Shown: piece by piece, positions 28,173 through 37,096 of the stretch
Position numbering within the stretch: position 1 is the first letter of the stretch
Layout: each line of letters opens with the position of its first letter
From: Synechococcus sp. PCC 7335
GTDB taxonomy: Bacteria > Cyanobacteriota > Cyanobacteriia > Phormidesmidales > Phormidesmidaceae
Length of the DNA stretch: 64,000 nucleotides
Direction of reading: 5' to 3'
NCBI RefSeq assembly: GCF_000155595.1
Contig: NZ_DS989904.1
Location: 3,461,720-3,525,719 of the forward strand
Translations under genes and position numbers: made by a program
Notes under the pieces: generated by a model
What the model saw: the letters and a program-made list of their open reading frames with translations, nothing else
What the model was told of the DNA's origin: nothing
The model's database searches: none

Positions 28173-28778
28173 ATGGCAGAAGCATTCTATGAGCAGCGAA
28201 AACAGGCCCTAATTCAGGAAATTACGCTCGCGTTTGAGGGCGTTTCCCGTGAGGAAGGCGTAACGCTGCATGAGGCTACGGTATTAGATGACTATGGCGG
28301 ACCTGAAGAGAGAGCTAAAGCCAGAGCCAAAGATACAGAACAGTCTTGGCAAGCTGTTCCGGAAAGAGACATTCGCTTCACTGATGCTGTTCTTAGCTTT
28401 CTAGATGACAAAGGATTTCGATATTACATTCCGGCCTACATGATTTGGTATTTACGACACATCGATGATCAAGCGCCAATATATCGTTCCACTACGTTCG
28501 ACTCGGTTGTTTTTCATCTTACTTACTTTGGAAAGGGTGGAATTCCTGAAAGATTTAAACTATTGACAGAGGCCCAAGGCAGAGCGATCGCCCACTTTCT
28601 GTTGTTCGAGTCTGCTCGCTATGAAGCGCTTGAAAAGCAGTTGATGCAAGCATCTTTGATTAAAAGAGGACTCTCTTCAGAAGATATTGAACTCGTCTTA
28701 CAGGCACAAGATTTTCAAGATAATCAGATCAGCTCTGCGCTAGATCGATACTGGCAACAGTTCCTGCCATCTGCTTAG
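28173..28778 (+). CDS. DUF6714-like hypothetical protein
   Basis: Soluble 201-residue protein without signal peptide or membrane helix. The central segment (RFTDAVLSFLDDKGFRYYIP and AYMIWYLRH) resembles proteins I recall as DUF6714, of unknown function; these commonly read as small helical cytoplasmic proteins. It starts 9 bp after the ligase-like gene and is almost certainly translated from the same message, so it may act with that enzyme. It converges on pyrC with a 19-bp gap. Confidence 0.65.
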   Translation: MAEAFYEQRKQALIQEITLAFEGVSREEGVTLHEATVLDDYGGPEERAKARAKDTEQSWQAVPERDIRFTDAVLSFLDDKGFRYYIPAYMIWYLRHIDDQAPIYRSTTFDSVVFHLTYFGKGGIPERFKLLTEAQGRAIAHFLLFESARYEALEKQLMQASLIKRGLSSEDIELVLQAQDFQDNQISSALDRYWQQFLPSA

Positions 28779-28797
28779 ACTAGTTAACGATCACGGA

Positions 28798-29826
28798 TTA
28801 TGCCATCTGCCAGGTCAAATGGGTGCCTGCGCCTAAAGGCACTAGCTCAGAGTCAGCAAAAGTCACCTGCTCAGGAATTCGCCAGCTCGTTTTGGTCAGA
28901 GTAATCTGTTCAGTATTATGCGCCAGCTGATAAAAATCTGGTCCGTAGAAGCTGGCGAAGGATTCGAGCTTATCTAAAGCATCAGCTCGCTCAAAAACTT
29001 CTGCATAAAGCTCCATAGCATGTAGCGCTGAAAAGCAACCCGCACAGCCACAGTCAGTTTCTTTGCGATCACGGCTATGAGGCGCACTATCCGTCCCCAA
29101 GAAAAACTTAGGATTGCCCGAGGTCGCCGCCTGCACCAGCGCCTGACGATGCCGCTCTCGTTTTAGAATCGGCAGGCAATAAAAATGAGGACGAATCCCA
29201 CCCTTAAGCAGTTGATTGCGGTTAAACAACAAATGCTGCGGTGTAATTGTTGCCGCAATGTTGTTGCTTTCTAGTACAAACTCTACAGCACCTGCGGTGG
29301 TGATGTGTTCCATCACAATCTTCAGGTCGGGGAACCTTCGCCTCAGCGGGATTAGCTGCTGCTCAATAAAAACTTGCTCACGATCAAAGATGTCGACGGC
29401 TGTATCTGTTACTTCTCCATGTAACAGCAAGGGCATACCGACCTGCTGCATTGCTTCAAAAACGGCATCGCAATTGCGGATATCGGTGACGCCGAATTCT
29501 GAATTGGTGGTGGCACCAGCTGGGTAGTATTTCACCGCTTTGACAAATGCAGATGATTTCGCCGTAACAATATCCTCTGGAGAGGTGTTGTCAGTCAGGT
29601 ATAGCGTCATCAGTGGCTCAAACTGCTCGCCTGCTGGGATAGCGGCAAGAATGCGATCACGATAGGCCGTCGCATCTGCTAATGAGCGTACGGGTGGCTT
29701 CAAATTTGGCATCACGATAGCACGCGCAAACTGACGCGCGGTATATGGCAAAACAGCTTGCAAAGCCGCGCCATCACGCAGATGCAGATGCCAATCATCG
29801 GGCCTAGTCAGGATAAGCTTTTGCAT
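28798..29826 (-). CDS. pyrC: Dihydroorotase (class II)
   Basis: Zinc enzyme of pyrimidine synthesis, interconverting carbamoyl aspartate and dihydroorotate in the cytoplasm. I start it at the ATG at 29826, giving 342 residues, the normal E. coli PyrC length; GAGGAGG lies about 14 nt upstream. A longer frame to 29919 would overlap the neighbouring gene. Visible active-site motifs, in order: [10 protein letters not shown] (zinc ligands), [17 protein letters not shown] (carboxylated lysine), [33 protein letters not shown] and [14 protein letters not shown] (catalytic Asp). It follows the TAXI gene by 64 bp on the same strand. Confidence 0.96.
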   Translation of the reverse strand: MQKLILTRPDDWHLHLRDGAALQAVLPYTARQFARAIVMPNLKPPVRSLADATAYRDRILAAIPAGEQFEPLMTLYLTDNTSPEDIVTAKSSAFVKAVKYYPAGATTNSEFGVTDIRNCDAVFEAMQQVGMPLLLHGEVTDTAVDIFDREQVFIEQQLIPLRRRFPDLKIVMEHITTAGAVEFVLESNNIAATITPQHLLFNRNQLLKGGIRPHFYCLPILKRERHRQALVQAATSGNPKFFLGTDSAPHSRDRKETDCGCAGCFSALHAMELYAEVFERADALDKLESFASFYGPDFYQLAHNTEQITLTKTSWRIPEQVTFADSELVPLGAGTHLTWQMA

Positions 29827-29890
29827 TCTCTTATCATAAACCTCCTCAGCCACTTCACTCCATTGCCGAGCGCCATTGCCGAGCAGCGAT

Positions 29891-31228
29891 TCAATCTCTA
29901 GACTGCCCTGTGAGTTCAACTTGATGCAAAACTAGCTCTTGATGGTGTAGCGTCGTCATGGCGACTTCCCAGGGGAACGTAAAAGACTGGAAAGATTCTG
30001 GCGAGATTTTATCAACATCTAAATCAATGACCACCTGTCGCAAAATTGAAAAGAGCTGCTGCCGGAGCGCCTGGAGCTGGGATAGCGTCTCGGCCTGCTC
30101 CAACTGTTCTATTAATGCCAAAATCTCTAAGTTGTAATCATCTGCTCGATTCTTTTGGCGTCCGATTAGCCACTGACGAAATTGCCAAATGCTAGAAACC
30201 GTCAAAAAAGATAGAGACAGCAAGAAGCCCATAGCCTCGGCATATCTCACCACAAAAGAAGGCGTGTCTTGTCTGTAGTAGGCACTCGCCCCAGGATGCA
30301 GCGGAAAGCCTAGATTTTGACTGCGCTCAGGTGATTGAATACTCGCAGCTCTAGGAGTGAGAGCAATCAGTTCATTACGATGCTCGTACAGTACACTCGT
30401 AATTGTTTTAATAATATCAGGATTGACCTTTTCATTAGCGACCAACAGCGCACTTACGGCAATGACGGGCAAGTCAATAGGAGGAATCGGTTGGCTGCCG
30501 CTATAGCTGCCCTGAGGGATCACAGTCGATTCTAAGAAGGGCTGAGCGAGCTGTAGAGCCCCTAGCTGCGATATCTCAACTAGTTCAAGCTGGTCGCCTT
30601 GAAAGAGTTCAGCCACTGATGGATTGCCCAAGCCAATGATACGGAATAGGACATCGACCTCACCTGCGCGTAAGGCGGCGTGTGCGGCCTTCGCTGGCAT
30701 AGGCCGAGCCTCAAGATCTTGATCGGATAGGCCGTAGTGAGCGGCCAATGGCCAAAATAGCTGGTAGGAACCGCTGCCCACTGGCATCAGGGCAATCCGC
30801 TTTCCCTGAAGGTCTCGTAGGGTCTGGACATTAGCTGTTTTACGCGCAATCAGATGAAACATCTCAGGATAGAGCTGTGCGACAGCTGTGACAGCTGGCT
30901 GCACAGGGGTATCGCTTTGTACTAGGGCCAAATCGGCGGTGCGCCTTTGCACGCTGTCCATGTTTTGGGCCGAGCCCACCGAAGCAACGACTTCTATTTG
31001 AATGTTAGGCGCGTGTTTTTGGGTGACCTGGGCGATCGCGCGGCCAAAAGCATAGTACTCACCCGTTTCGCCGCCAGTGGCAAAGGTAATATGATGAACT
31101 TGATTGCGCGTTCTCAGCCACAGCCCAGCGCACACTACCGTCGCCGCTATACTTACGCCAACTAAGACGCCTCGCAATACTTGCCGTCCATCAGGGGTGC
31201 CTAGCACCTTACGCGCTAAAAGTGACAT
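29891..31228 (-). CDS. TAXI-family TRAP transporter solute-binding protein
   Basis: 445 residues. An N-terminal hydrophobic helix (about 20-37) anchors or exports the protein; the TAXI binding domain covers about 45-330 ([40 protein letters not shown]). A second membrane helix at about 333-352 ([20 protein letters not shown]) is followed by a roughly 90-residue cytoplasmic, helical tail with [16 protein letters not shown]. This layout, with a C-terminal helix and tail, is seen in some TAXI proteins and differs from a free periplasmic binder. No TRAP membrane subunits are nearby. The ligand is unknown (glutamate-like in some members). It precedes pyrC on the same strand. Confidence 0.85.
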   Translation of the reverse strand: MSLLARKVLGTPDGRQVLRGVLVGVSIAATVVCAGLWLRTRNQVHHITFATGGETGEYYAFGRAIAQVTQKHAPNIQIEVVASVGSAQNMDSVQRRTADLALVQSDTPVQPAVTAVAQLYPEMFHLIARKTANVQTLRDLQGKRIALMPVGSGSYQLFWPLAAHYGLSDQDLEARPMPAKAAHAALRAGEVDVLFRIIGLGNPSVAELFQGDQLELVEISQLGALQLAQPFLESTVIPQGSYSGSQPIPPIDLPVIAVSALLVANEKVNPDIIKTITSVLYEHRNELIALTPRAASIQSPERSQNLGFPLHPGASAYYRQDTPSFVVRYAEAMGFLLSLSFLTVSSIWQFRQWLIGRQKNRADDYNLEILALIEQLEQAETLSQLQALRQQLFSILRQVVIDLDVDKISPESFQSFTFPWEVAMTTLHHQELVLHQVELTGQSRD

Positions 31229-31304
31229 ATTCTCGCCTCAACCCATGATTCGATCTGTCTCTATTATGGATACCAGATGCTTCGGGATGTTCTGTACCGG
31301 CTAG

Positions 31305-32426
31305 CTATAGAACGCAGGGTTTTTCTACTGCGGCTATGGAATCTGCCGCTGATTGCGGCTGGCTTATCAGCGCGCACTGGGTCACGGCGTATTTCACAAA
31401 AGGCTTCGCAACATCACTACTACACGAAGCCTTCGTACAGACTGTTTTTTGAGGGTCCTGAACCAGCTCGGCTCGATAAGTTTGGCTCTGAGAGATCGAA
31501 GCTTGGCTCTGACAATCCGCTATCGTCTCTACCTGAGTCTCTACTGGCTGACTGATACTAGAAACAACAGAGAAATCAACAGAGAGCGTGTGTAAATTTT
31601 GCTCAGAAGACTGGCTTCGCTGCTTACACATCCGATCTGCAAGTATCCGATACGTCACCTTGCTATCAAACCACGACCAGCCCTGTTGAAGCATGAGCTG
31701 GCGTTCTAGCACCTGAAGTGGTTCAGGCAGTAATCCCCAACCTCGATATACCGAGCGAAGCTGCTCAATCGAACCACGGCGAGTGACAATTGCCTTCAGT
31801 GCCGCAAGCGTTAGCCGCCCATAGTATCGACCATCGGGTAAAGAAATCGCCGTAGGAGCTAGTCGATGTCCTCCAATGTGGCTGACTCTCCACACACGGG
31901 CGTTTGGTAATTTATCTTCGCTGGCGCTGCGCATAGCCTCTCTAAATAGGGGTTGGCCAAAGCGAGCACAGCAACTATCTCTCATCCCATGGGTACAGAT
32001 GAGAATATCTTTTTGAATGATGGATTGACCAACAAGACGACCTTGCCAATGCGATTCCAGACAGTCGATCGCCTGCGTTAGATTATCAACTTGAAACTCG
32101 TATCCTTGATAGCCGGCGATTACCTCGGTGTTAACAGAGTCGTCAGCCACCAAGCCAGAGAAAACAGCCCTCTCGTATACCAACAGAGTTATTGAAGCCT
32201 TTGCATCAAGAGTGCCACGGTTGATCGCTAGAAATCGAACAGACCGTTCGGCTGTCATTGCGTTGACATATTTGCAAAGCGTAGCTGGGATGCTCTTTGA
32301 CTCAAACGCGTTTGCCGCCCAAGGTAAAGGACATTCAATTAAAACATAGGTTTGGTAGTGTCCGGCTGTACCAATCAGATCTTCTCCAGCGTCTCTATTA
32401 GCGATTGCACAGGAAAAAGGTTTCAT
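31305..32426 (-). CDS. Sucrase/ferredoxin-like (Apd1-type) protein
   Basis: 373 residues of the Suc_Fer-like, thioredoxin-fold [2Fe-2S] family. The cysteine motif CTHGMRDSCCARFG (144-157) and the following HIGGH (183-187, His-x3-His) match the Cys2His2 cluster ligation described for yeast Apd1-type proteins. The N-terminal region (ECPLPWAANAF, 31-41) is the other conserved family stretch. The C-terminal about 90 residues are Ser/Cys-rich and look variable. A redox role is likely; sucrose hydrolysis is a historical name only. It is divergent from the GH63 gene with a 314-bp shared promoter region. Confidence 0.85.
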   Translation of the reverse strand: MKPFSCAIANRDAGEDLIGTAGHYQTYVLIECPLPWAANAFESKSIPATLCKYVNAMTAERSVRFLAINRGTLDAKASITLLVYERAVFSGLVADDSVNTEVIAGYQGYEFQVDNLTQAIDCLESHWQGRLVGQSIIQKDILICTHGMRDSCCARFGQPLFREAMRSASEDKLPNARVWRVSHIGGHRLAPTAISLPDGRYYGRLTLAALKAIVTRRGSIEQLRSVYRGWGLLPEPLQVLERQLMLQQGWSWFDSKVTYRILADRMCKQRSQSSEQNLHTLSVDFSVVSSISQPVETQVETIADCQSQASISQSQTYRAELVQDPQKTVCTKASCSSDVAKPFVKYAVTQCALISQPQSAADSIAAVEKPCVL

Positions 32427-32740
32427 ATCGAAGTTAGCCCCTTACCTTCATCCTATATCCACCACTTCAAAATCCACAGCTTCAAACACGGCTTTCTAAA
32501 ACGGTATCAATAGGATACTACATATTAGCTCCTTCGCTGCTGGATATAACCGAATAGCAGACCTGATAAAACTAGATGAGTAACAAATAAGATGAGTAAC
32601 AGATAAGAAATTGTTGCTTTCTCTCACTCTACATTTAGATATCTTTTGAGAGCTTTGGTACAATATTAATTATCTTCGGTTTAGAAAACGAGATGGTCGA
32701 TCCCACCTAGACAACAGAGAAATTCTGTTGGTATGTTCTT
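32427..32740. promoter_or_regulatory. Divergent spacer with 16-bp tandem repeat
   Basis: Shared upstream region of the sucrase/ferredoxin-like and GH63 genes. It carries a 16-bp tandem duplication (32575-32590 and 32591-32606; GATGAGTAACAAATAA / GATGAGTAACAGATAA) and, near the GH63 start, a small hairpin AACAGA-GAAAT-TCTGTT at about 32713-32729. No gene is seen. Confidence 0.5.
32575..32606. repeat. 16-bp tandem direct repeat (2 copies)
   Basis: Adjacent copies 32575-32590 and 32591-32606 with one mismatch (A/G at the twelfth base). Confidence 0.85.
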
Positions 32741-35446
32741 ATGACTCCTAAGATTATGACTCCTGAGAAAGAGAGATTGCAAGAGAGCCGTAATCGTACT
32801 GCCTACTGGACACGTTGGGGGCCATATGTGAGTGAGCGTCAGTGGGGCACCGTACGCGAAGACTACAGCGCCGACGGCTCCGCCTGGGACTATTTCACTC
32901 ACGAACAATCGCTAAGCCGTGCCTATCGCTGGGGAGAAGATGGAATTGCTGGCATTTGTGACAATCACCAGCGGCTCTGCTTTGCAATGGCTTTTTGGAA
33001 TGAGCAAGACCCCATTCTCAAAGAGAAAATGTTTGGCCTAACCAGTACGCAGGGCAACCATGGAGAAGACGTCAAAGAGTATTACTTTTATCTAGATAAT
33101 ACGCCGACTCACTCGTACATGAAGTATCTGTATAAGTATCCTCAGGCGGCGTATCCCTACCAAGAGCTAGTAGAAGAAAATCAACGGCGGGGATACGACG
33201 ATCCTGAATACGAACTGTTGGATACCGGAATCTTTGAAGGCGATCGCTATTTCGATATCTTTGTTGAATATGCAAAATGTGACGCGGAAGACATTCTGAT
33301 AAAAGTCACCGCCTACAACCGGGGCGAAGCAGAAAAACCGTTACACCTATTACCTACCCTTTGGTTTCGCAATACTTGGTCGTGGGCAGAAGATGAGCCC
33401 AAGCCTCAGCTCAAAGTCTACTCCAACAAAAGCTCACTCGAAGGGGATTACAGTATCGTTGAAGCGAGCCATGCCACACTAGGCCAAAGGTGGCTTTATT
33501 GCGAAGCTCAGCCTGAGCGACTGTTCACAGACAACGAAACGAACCTTCAGCACCTATACCAGCAGCCAAATACATCTCCCTATGTGAAAGATGGCATTAA
33601 TAACTATATTGTTGAAGGCAACAAAGCAGCGGTAAATCCAGATGAAATCGGTACAAAATTCTCTGCTCACTACCGGCTGACGATTCCGTCAAATGAGAGT
33701 CGTAGTATCATGCTTAGACTTTCTAACTCGAATACTTTGGCAGATCCTTTTGGAGCAGCAGCCCAGATCATCGCGCAGCGAAAGCAAGAAGCAGACGAAT
33801 TCTATCAAAGCTTTGCACCACCCAATATATCTGACGATGAACGCAACATACAGCGACAAGCGTTTGCTGGTTTGCTGTGGACAAAACAGTTTTATTACTA
33901 CGTGATTGAAGACTGGTTGAAAGGCGATCCTACGCAGCTAAAGCCACCTGCCGGGCGAAAAAAGATCAGAAACAGTGAATGGACGCACCTGTTCAACGAC
34001 GATATTATCTCTATGCCAGATAAGTGGGAATATCCCTGGTATGCTTCTTGGGATCTAGCTTTTCATCTGGTTCCACTCGCAGTCATCGACCCAGAATATG
34101 CCAAGTTTCAGCTTTCTCGGCTGACTAGAGAGTGGTATATGCATCCCAATGGACAGATCCCGGCCTACGAATGGGACTTCAACGATGTCACGCCGCCAGT
34201 GCAGGCGTGGGGTGCATGGCAGATTTATCAAATAGAGCAAAAATACTGGAATCGTCAAGATAAAGACTTTCTAGAAAGGATCTTTCAAAAGCTACTGTTG
34301 AACTTTACCTGGTGGGTAAATCGAGAAGATGCTGAAGGAAAGAACGTTTTCCAAGGGGGTTTCTTGGGAATGGACAATATCGGTGTCTTTGATCGCTCAA
34401 AAGGACTACCAGTTGAAGGGTCTTTAGAACAGGCAGATGCAACCTCATGGATGGGCATGTACTGCCTAGGAATGCTGACTATCGCACTCGAACTAGCAGT
34501 CGATAGATCGCCCTACGAAGATACTGCTAGCAAATTCTTTGAACATTTTTTGTATATTGCCGATGCGATGAATCAAGTTGGTGGAGTTTCTTTATGGGAT
34601 GAAGAAGACGGTTTCTTCTATGACGCAATCAGCTTTGCAGACGGCACTCGTCAATTGATGAAAGTGCGATCGCTTGTCGGCCTAATCCCACTGCTTGGGG
34701 TTGTCCCTATCACACCTGAGACATTGGAGAAGCTACCTGGCTTTGAAAGAAGATTGCAGTGGTTTATTGATAATCGCTCAGACCTAAAAAAGAACGTTGC
34801 CTGTATGGAGACTGCAGGTGTGGGTGCGAAAAGGTTATTGGCACTTTGCTATGCAACTTCTCATACAGATGGTGGAAAAAACAAACTACGACGCCTCTTA
34901 GAGTACATGCTCGATGAAGATGAATTTCTAGGACCTTATGGCATTCGCTCTGTGTCCAAGTTTCATCAAGAGCAACCATTCACTCTTCATGCAAACGACG
35001 AAGAGCACTGCGTACGCTATCAACCAGCCGAGTCTAACTCTGGATTATTTGGTGGAAATTCCAACTGGCGAGGACCGATTTGGTTTCCTATCAACTATCT
35101 TCTACTAGAAGCGCTAAATAACTTCTATGACTACCTAGGAGATGACTTTAGAATCGAGTTTCCAACAGGCTCTAAAGAAGAAAAAAATCTAAAGGAAGTT
35201 TCGATCTTATTAGGCAAGCGCATGGTTAAAACCTTCTTGAAGAACGAAGCAAACCAGCGTCCTGTCTATGGAGGAATAGAAAAATTTCAAAGCGATCCAC
35301 ACTGGCGCGACTATATCTTGTTCTACGAGTATTTCAATGGAGATGATGGTGCAGGTTTAGGCGCTTCTCACCAAACAGGATGGACGGGTCTAGTAGCGTA
35401 CATGATTCAGCTTGCCGCAGAAATGGGTATGAACGACTATTCCTAG
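32741..35446 (+). CDS. GH63-type glucosidase
   Basis: Large soluble glycoside hydrolase, 901 residues, of the bacterial GH63/mannosyl-oligosaccharide-glucosidase-like group. The conserved opening (RTAYWTRWGPYVSERQWGTV, REDYSADGSAWDYF) is an N-terminal beta-sandwich, and an (alpha/alpha)6 catalytic barrel follows from about 370 (NDDIISMPDKWEYPWYASWD, AYEWDFNDVTPP). It probably acts on alpha-glucosyl linkages in the cytoplasm, possibly in compatible-solute turnover; the substrate is not established for this family in cyanobacteria. Two in-frame ATGs at 32741 and 32756 arise from a near-exact 12-bp duplication (ATGACTCCTAAG / ATGACTCCTGAG); either can start. No signal peptide. Confidence 0.88.
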   Translation: MTPKIMTPEKERLQESRNRTAYWTRWGPYVSERQWGTVREDYSADGSAWDYFTHEQSLSRAYRWGEDGIAGICDNHQRLCFAMAFWNEQDPILKEKMFGLTSTQGNHGEDVKEYYFYLDNTPTHSYMKYLYKYPQAAYPYQELVEENQRRGYDDPEYELLDTGIFEGDRYFDIFVEYAKCDAEDILIKVTAYNRGEAEKPLHLLPTLWFRNTWSWAEDEPKPQLKVYSNKSSLEGDYSIVEASHATLGQRWLYCEAQPERLFTDNETNLQHLYQQPNTSPYVKDGINNYIVEGNKAAVNPDEIGTKFSAHYRLTIPSNESRSIMLRLSNSNTLADPFGAAAQIIAQRKQEADEFYQSFAPPNISDDERNIQRQAFAGLLWTKQFYYYVIEDWLKGDPTQLKPPAGRKKIRNSEWTHLFNDDIISMPDKWEYPWYASWDLAFHLVPLAVIDPEYAKFQLSRLTREWYMHPNGQIPAYEWDFNDVTPPVQAWGAWQIYQIEQKYWNRQDKDFLERIFQKLLLNFTWWVNREDAEGKNVFQGGFLGMDNIGVFDRSKGLPVEGSLEQADATSWMGMYCLGMLTIALELAVDRSPYEDTASKFFEHFLYIADAMNQVGGVSLWDEEDGFFYDAISFADGTRQLMKVRSLVGLIPLLGVVPITPETLEKLPGFERRLQWFIDNRSDLKKNVACMETAGVGAKRLLALCYATSHTDGGKNKLRRLLEYMLDEDEFLGPYGIRSVSKFHQEQPFTLHANDEEHCVRYQPAESNSGLFGGNSNWRGPIWFPINYLLLEALNNFYDYLGDDFRIEFPTGSKEEKNLKEVSILLGKRMVKTFLKNEANQRPVYGGIEKFQSDPHWRDYILFYEYFNGDDGAGLGASHQTGWTGLVAYMIQLAAEMGMNDYS

Positions 35447-35588
35447 CATGCGTTGAAGTAAAGAGAATGCCACAGTGTAAGAGAACATTATGATGCATTA
35501 GGAAATCTGGCTCTACGTCCAGCCAGCGCCAGTCAGTCCATCTGATCTGCTTTCCAATCTGCTTTAAGCCAGTTAGATTGGCCAATCT

Positions 35589-36503
35589 TTAGTTGCCAGC
35601 CTGCTCCAAGGCTGTTCGCAAATCACCATCTGCTGCTGCTAGCACTGCCGTTGCCTTCTCCTTCTCCACACTTGCTAAGTGCATCACCAGTGCCACTTTC
35701 ACCTGAAGATCGCTTCGGTCTAACAGATTGCTTGCCTGATCGCGATCCAGCTCAGTCAAATCACAGAGTATGCGAATAGCGCGATCGCGCAACTTACTAT
35801 TGGTCACCGCCACATCTACCATGCGATTACCGTAGACTTTCCCCAGTTTTACCATTACCCCAGTCGATAGGATATTGAGCGCTAGCTTAGTGACTGTTCC
35901 CGCTTTCAGCCTGGTTGAACCAGCGAGCACCTCCGGCCCTACAATCAGGCGAATATCTACATCTGCCTCTATCGACACTTGCTCTGCTGGAACGCAAGCC
36001 ATAAAAATTGTACTTGCTCCGCACTGCCTAGCCGCTTTCAGCGCTCCTTGTACGTAGGGGGTGGTTCCGCCTGCTGTAATTCCAACCACCACATCGCGCT
36101 TAGTTACCCGGTGATCAATCAAAGCTTTCGCGCCCGACTCCTCCTCGTCCTCTAGCGCTTCAGAGCTACGCAGTAGTGCCGCTGCGCCGCCTGCAATGAT
36201 ACCTTGTACCAGCTCAGGCGGCGTGCAAAAGGTAGGGGGACATTCTGCCGCATCGAGGACCCCTAGTCTGCCACTAGTGCCTGCACCCACATAGAAAAGT
36301 CTGCCCCCTTCTCTCATAGATGCGGCTGCAAGGTTAATCGCCTGGGCAAGATGAGTCCTAGCATGAGCGATCGCATCTACAGTCTTTTGGTCTTCTCTGT
36401 TGAATACGTCCACCATTTCGAGCGTGGAGAGCTGATCCAAATTGCTGCTATCGGGATTGTTTTGCTCTGTCAGCAAATGCCCACGGTCTTTCGTATCACT
36501 CAT
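35589..36503 (-). CDS. murQ: N-acetylmuramic acid 6-phosphate etherase
   Basis: Cytoplasmic SIS-domain lyase of peptidoglycan recycling; cleaves the lactyl ether of MurNAc-6-phosphate to GlcNAc-6-phosphate and lactate. 304 residues, standard length. The sugar-phosphate site is YVGAGTSGRLGVLDAAECPP (71-90), with the catalytic Glu87, and a second acidic residue lies in the EDEEESG segment (118-124). GVMVKLGKVYGNRMVDVAV is the second family signature. The DUF3110 gene ends 10 bp upstream on the same strand, so the two form an operon. Downstream lies a 142-bp convergent spacer to the GH63 gene. Confidence 0.96.
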   Translation of the reverse strand: MSDTKDRGHLLTEQNNPDSSNLDQLSTLEMVDVFNREDQKTVDAIAHARTHLAQAINLAAASMREGGRLFYVGAGTSGRLGVLDAAECPPTFCTPPELVQGIIAGGAAALLRSSEALEDEEESGAKALIDHRVTKRDVVVGITAGGTTPYVQGALKAARQCGASTIFMACVPAEQVSIEADVDIRLIVGPEVLAGSTRLKAGTVTKLALNILSTGVMVKLGKVYGNRMVDVAVTNSKLRDRAIRILCDLTELDRDQASNLLDRSDLQVKVALVMHLASVEKEKATAVLAAADGDLRTALEQAGN

Positions 36504-36513
36504 CGCAGTTCAC

Positions 36514-36921
36514 CTATAGCAGTTTTTCTAGCTGAGCTCGAATTCGGTCCATTTCATTCGATGAAGTATCTTGAAAGCTCCCCTTTGCGGTTTCTTCTAG
36601 CTTGGCACGGGCAATCTTATCGGGATCCGCGTCTGGATTCCAGGTTGTTTCTTCGACCATTTTTTCGGGGGGCATTAGCAGCGTGCCATCTTCTACAAGC
36701 ACCGCCTCATAGCCTGCGCTTTCACAGAACTCTTCAATCTCCTCTGACTCAAAGGCCTCAACCGAGGCCGACGGAAAGTCTTGTGCTTCTAGCATGACCG
36801 CGAAGCGAGTGGCGTCATCTTCTACTTCAAACATCAGTACTAGCTGGCGTCCTTCCATTTCTAAGGAATGGATTCCTTCATTTTCGGTACGCGCATTAAA
36901 CAGAACGACATAGACAGACAT
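36514..36921 (-). CDS. DUF3110 domain protein
   Basis: Start set at the ATG at 36921 (MSVYVVLFNARTENEGIHS), giving 135 residues; the longer frame to 37098 has no homology-like character and would run into the glyS start. The N-terminal 90 residues are the DUF3110 domain (YVVLFNARTENEGIH, LMFEVEDDATRFAVMLEAQD), a small ferredoxin-like or ACT-like fold conserved in cyanobacteria and chloroplasts with no known job. A helical tail ends in RIRAQLEKLL. It is in an operon with murQ (10-bp gap) and is divergent from glyS. Confidence 0.85.
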   Translation of the reverse strand: MSVYVVLFNARTENEGIHSLEMEGRQLVLMFEVEDDATRFAVMLEAQDFPSASVEAFESEEIEEFCESAGYEAVLVEDGTLLMPPEKMVEETTWNPDADPDKIARAKLEETAKGSFQDTSSNEMDRIRAQLEKLL

Positions 36922-37096
36922 AGCGCTGATAGTTAAAAAGATTGAGACGTTTTCACATTGGTCAGTGTAACGATTAACTAGCCTCATCGTCTTAGTTGCA
37001 GTGGAATGAGCATAGCGTAGAGCACCCGCAAACGTTAGCCATAACCTGCCAACCTTCTGCAATAATAAAAACGCTTTCCACCTTGCCCGCACGCTC

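Noticed and set aside
29827-29919. Longer pyrC start at 29919
   Set aside because: It would overlap the TAXI gene and add 31 residues absent from PyrC; the ATG at 29826 has GAGGAGG upstream and gives normal length.
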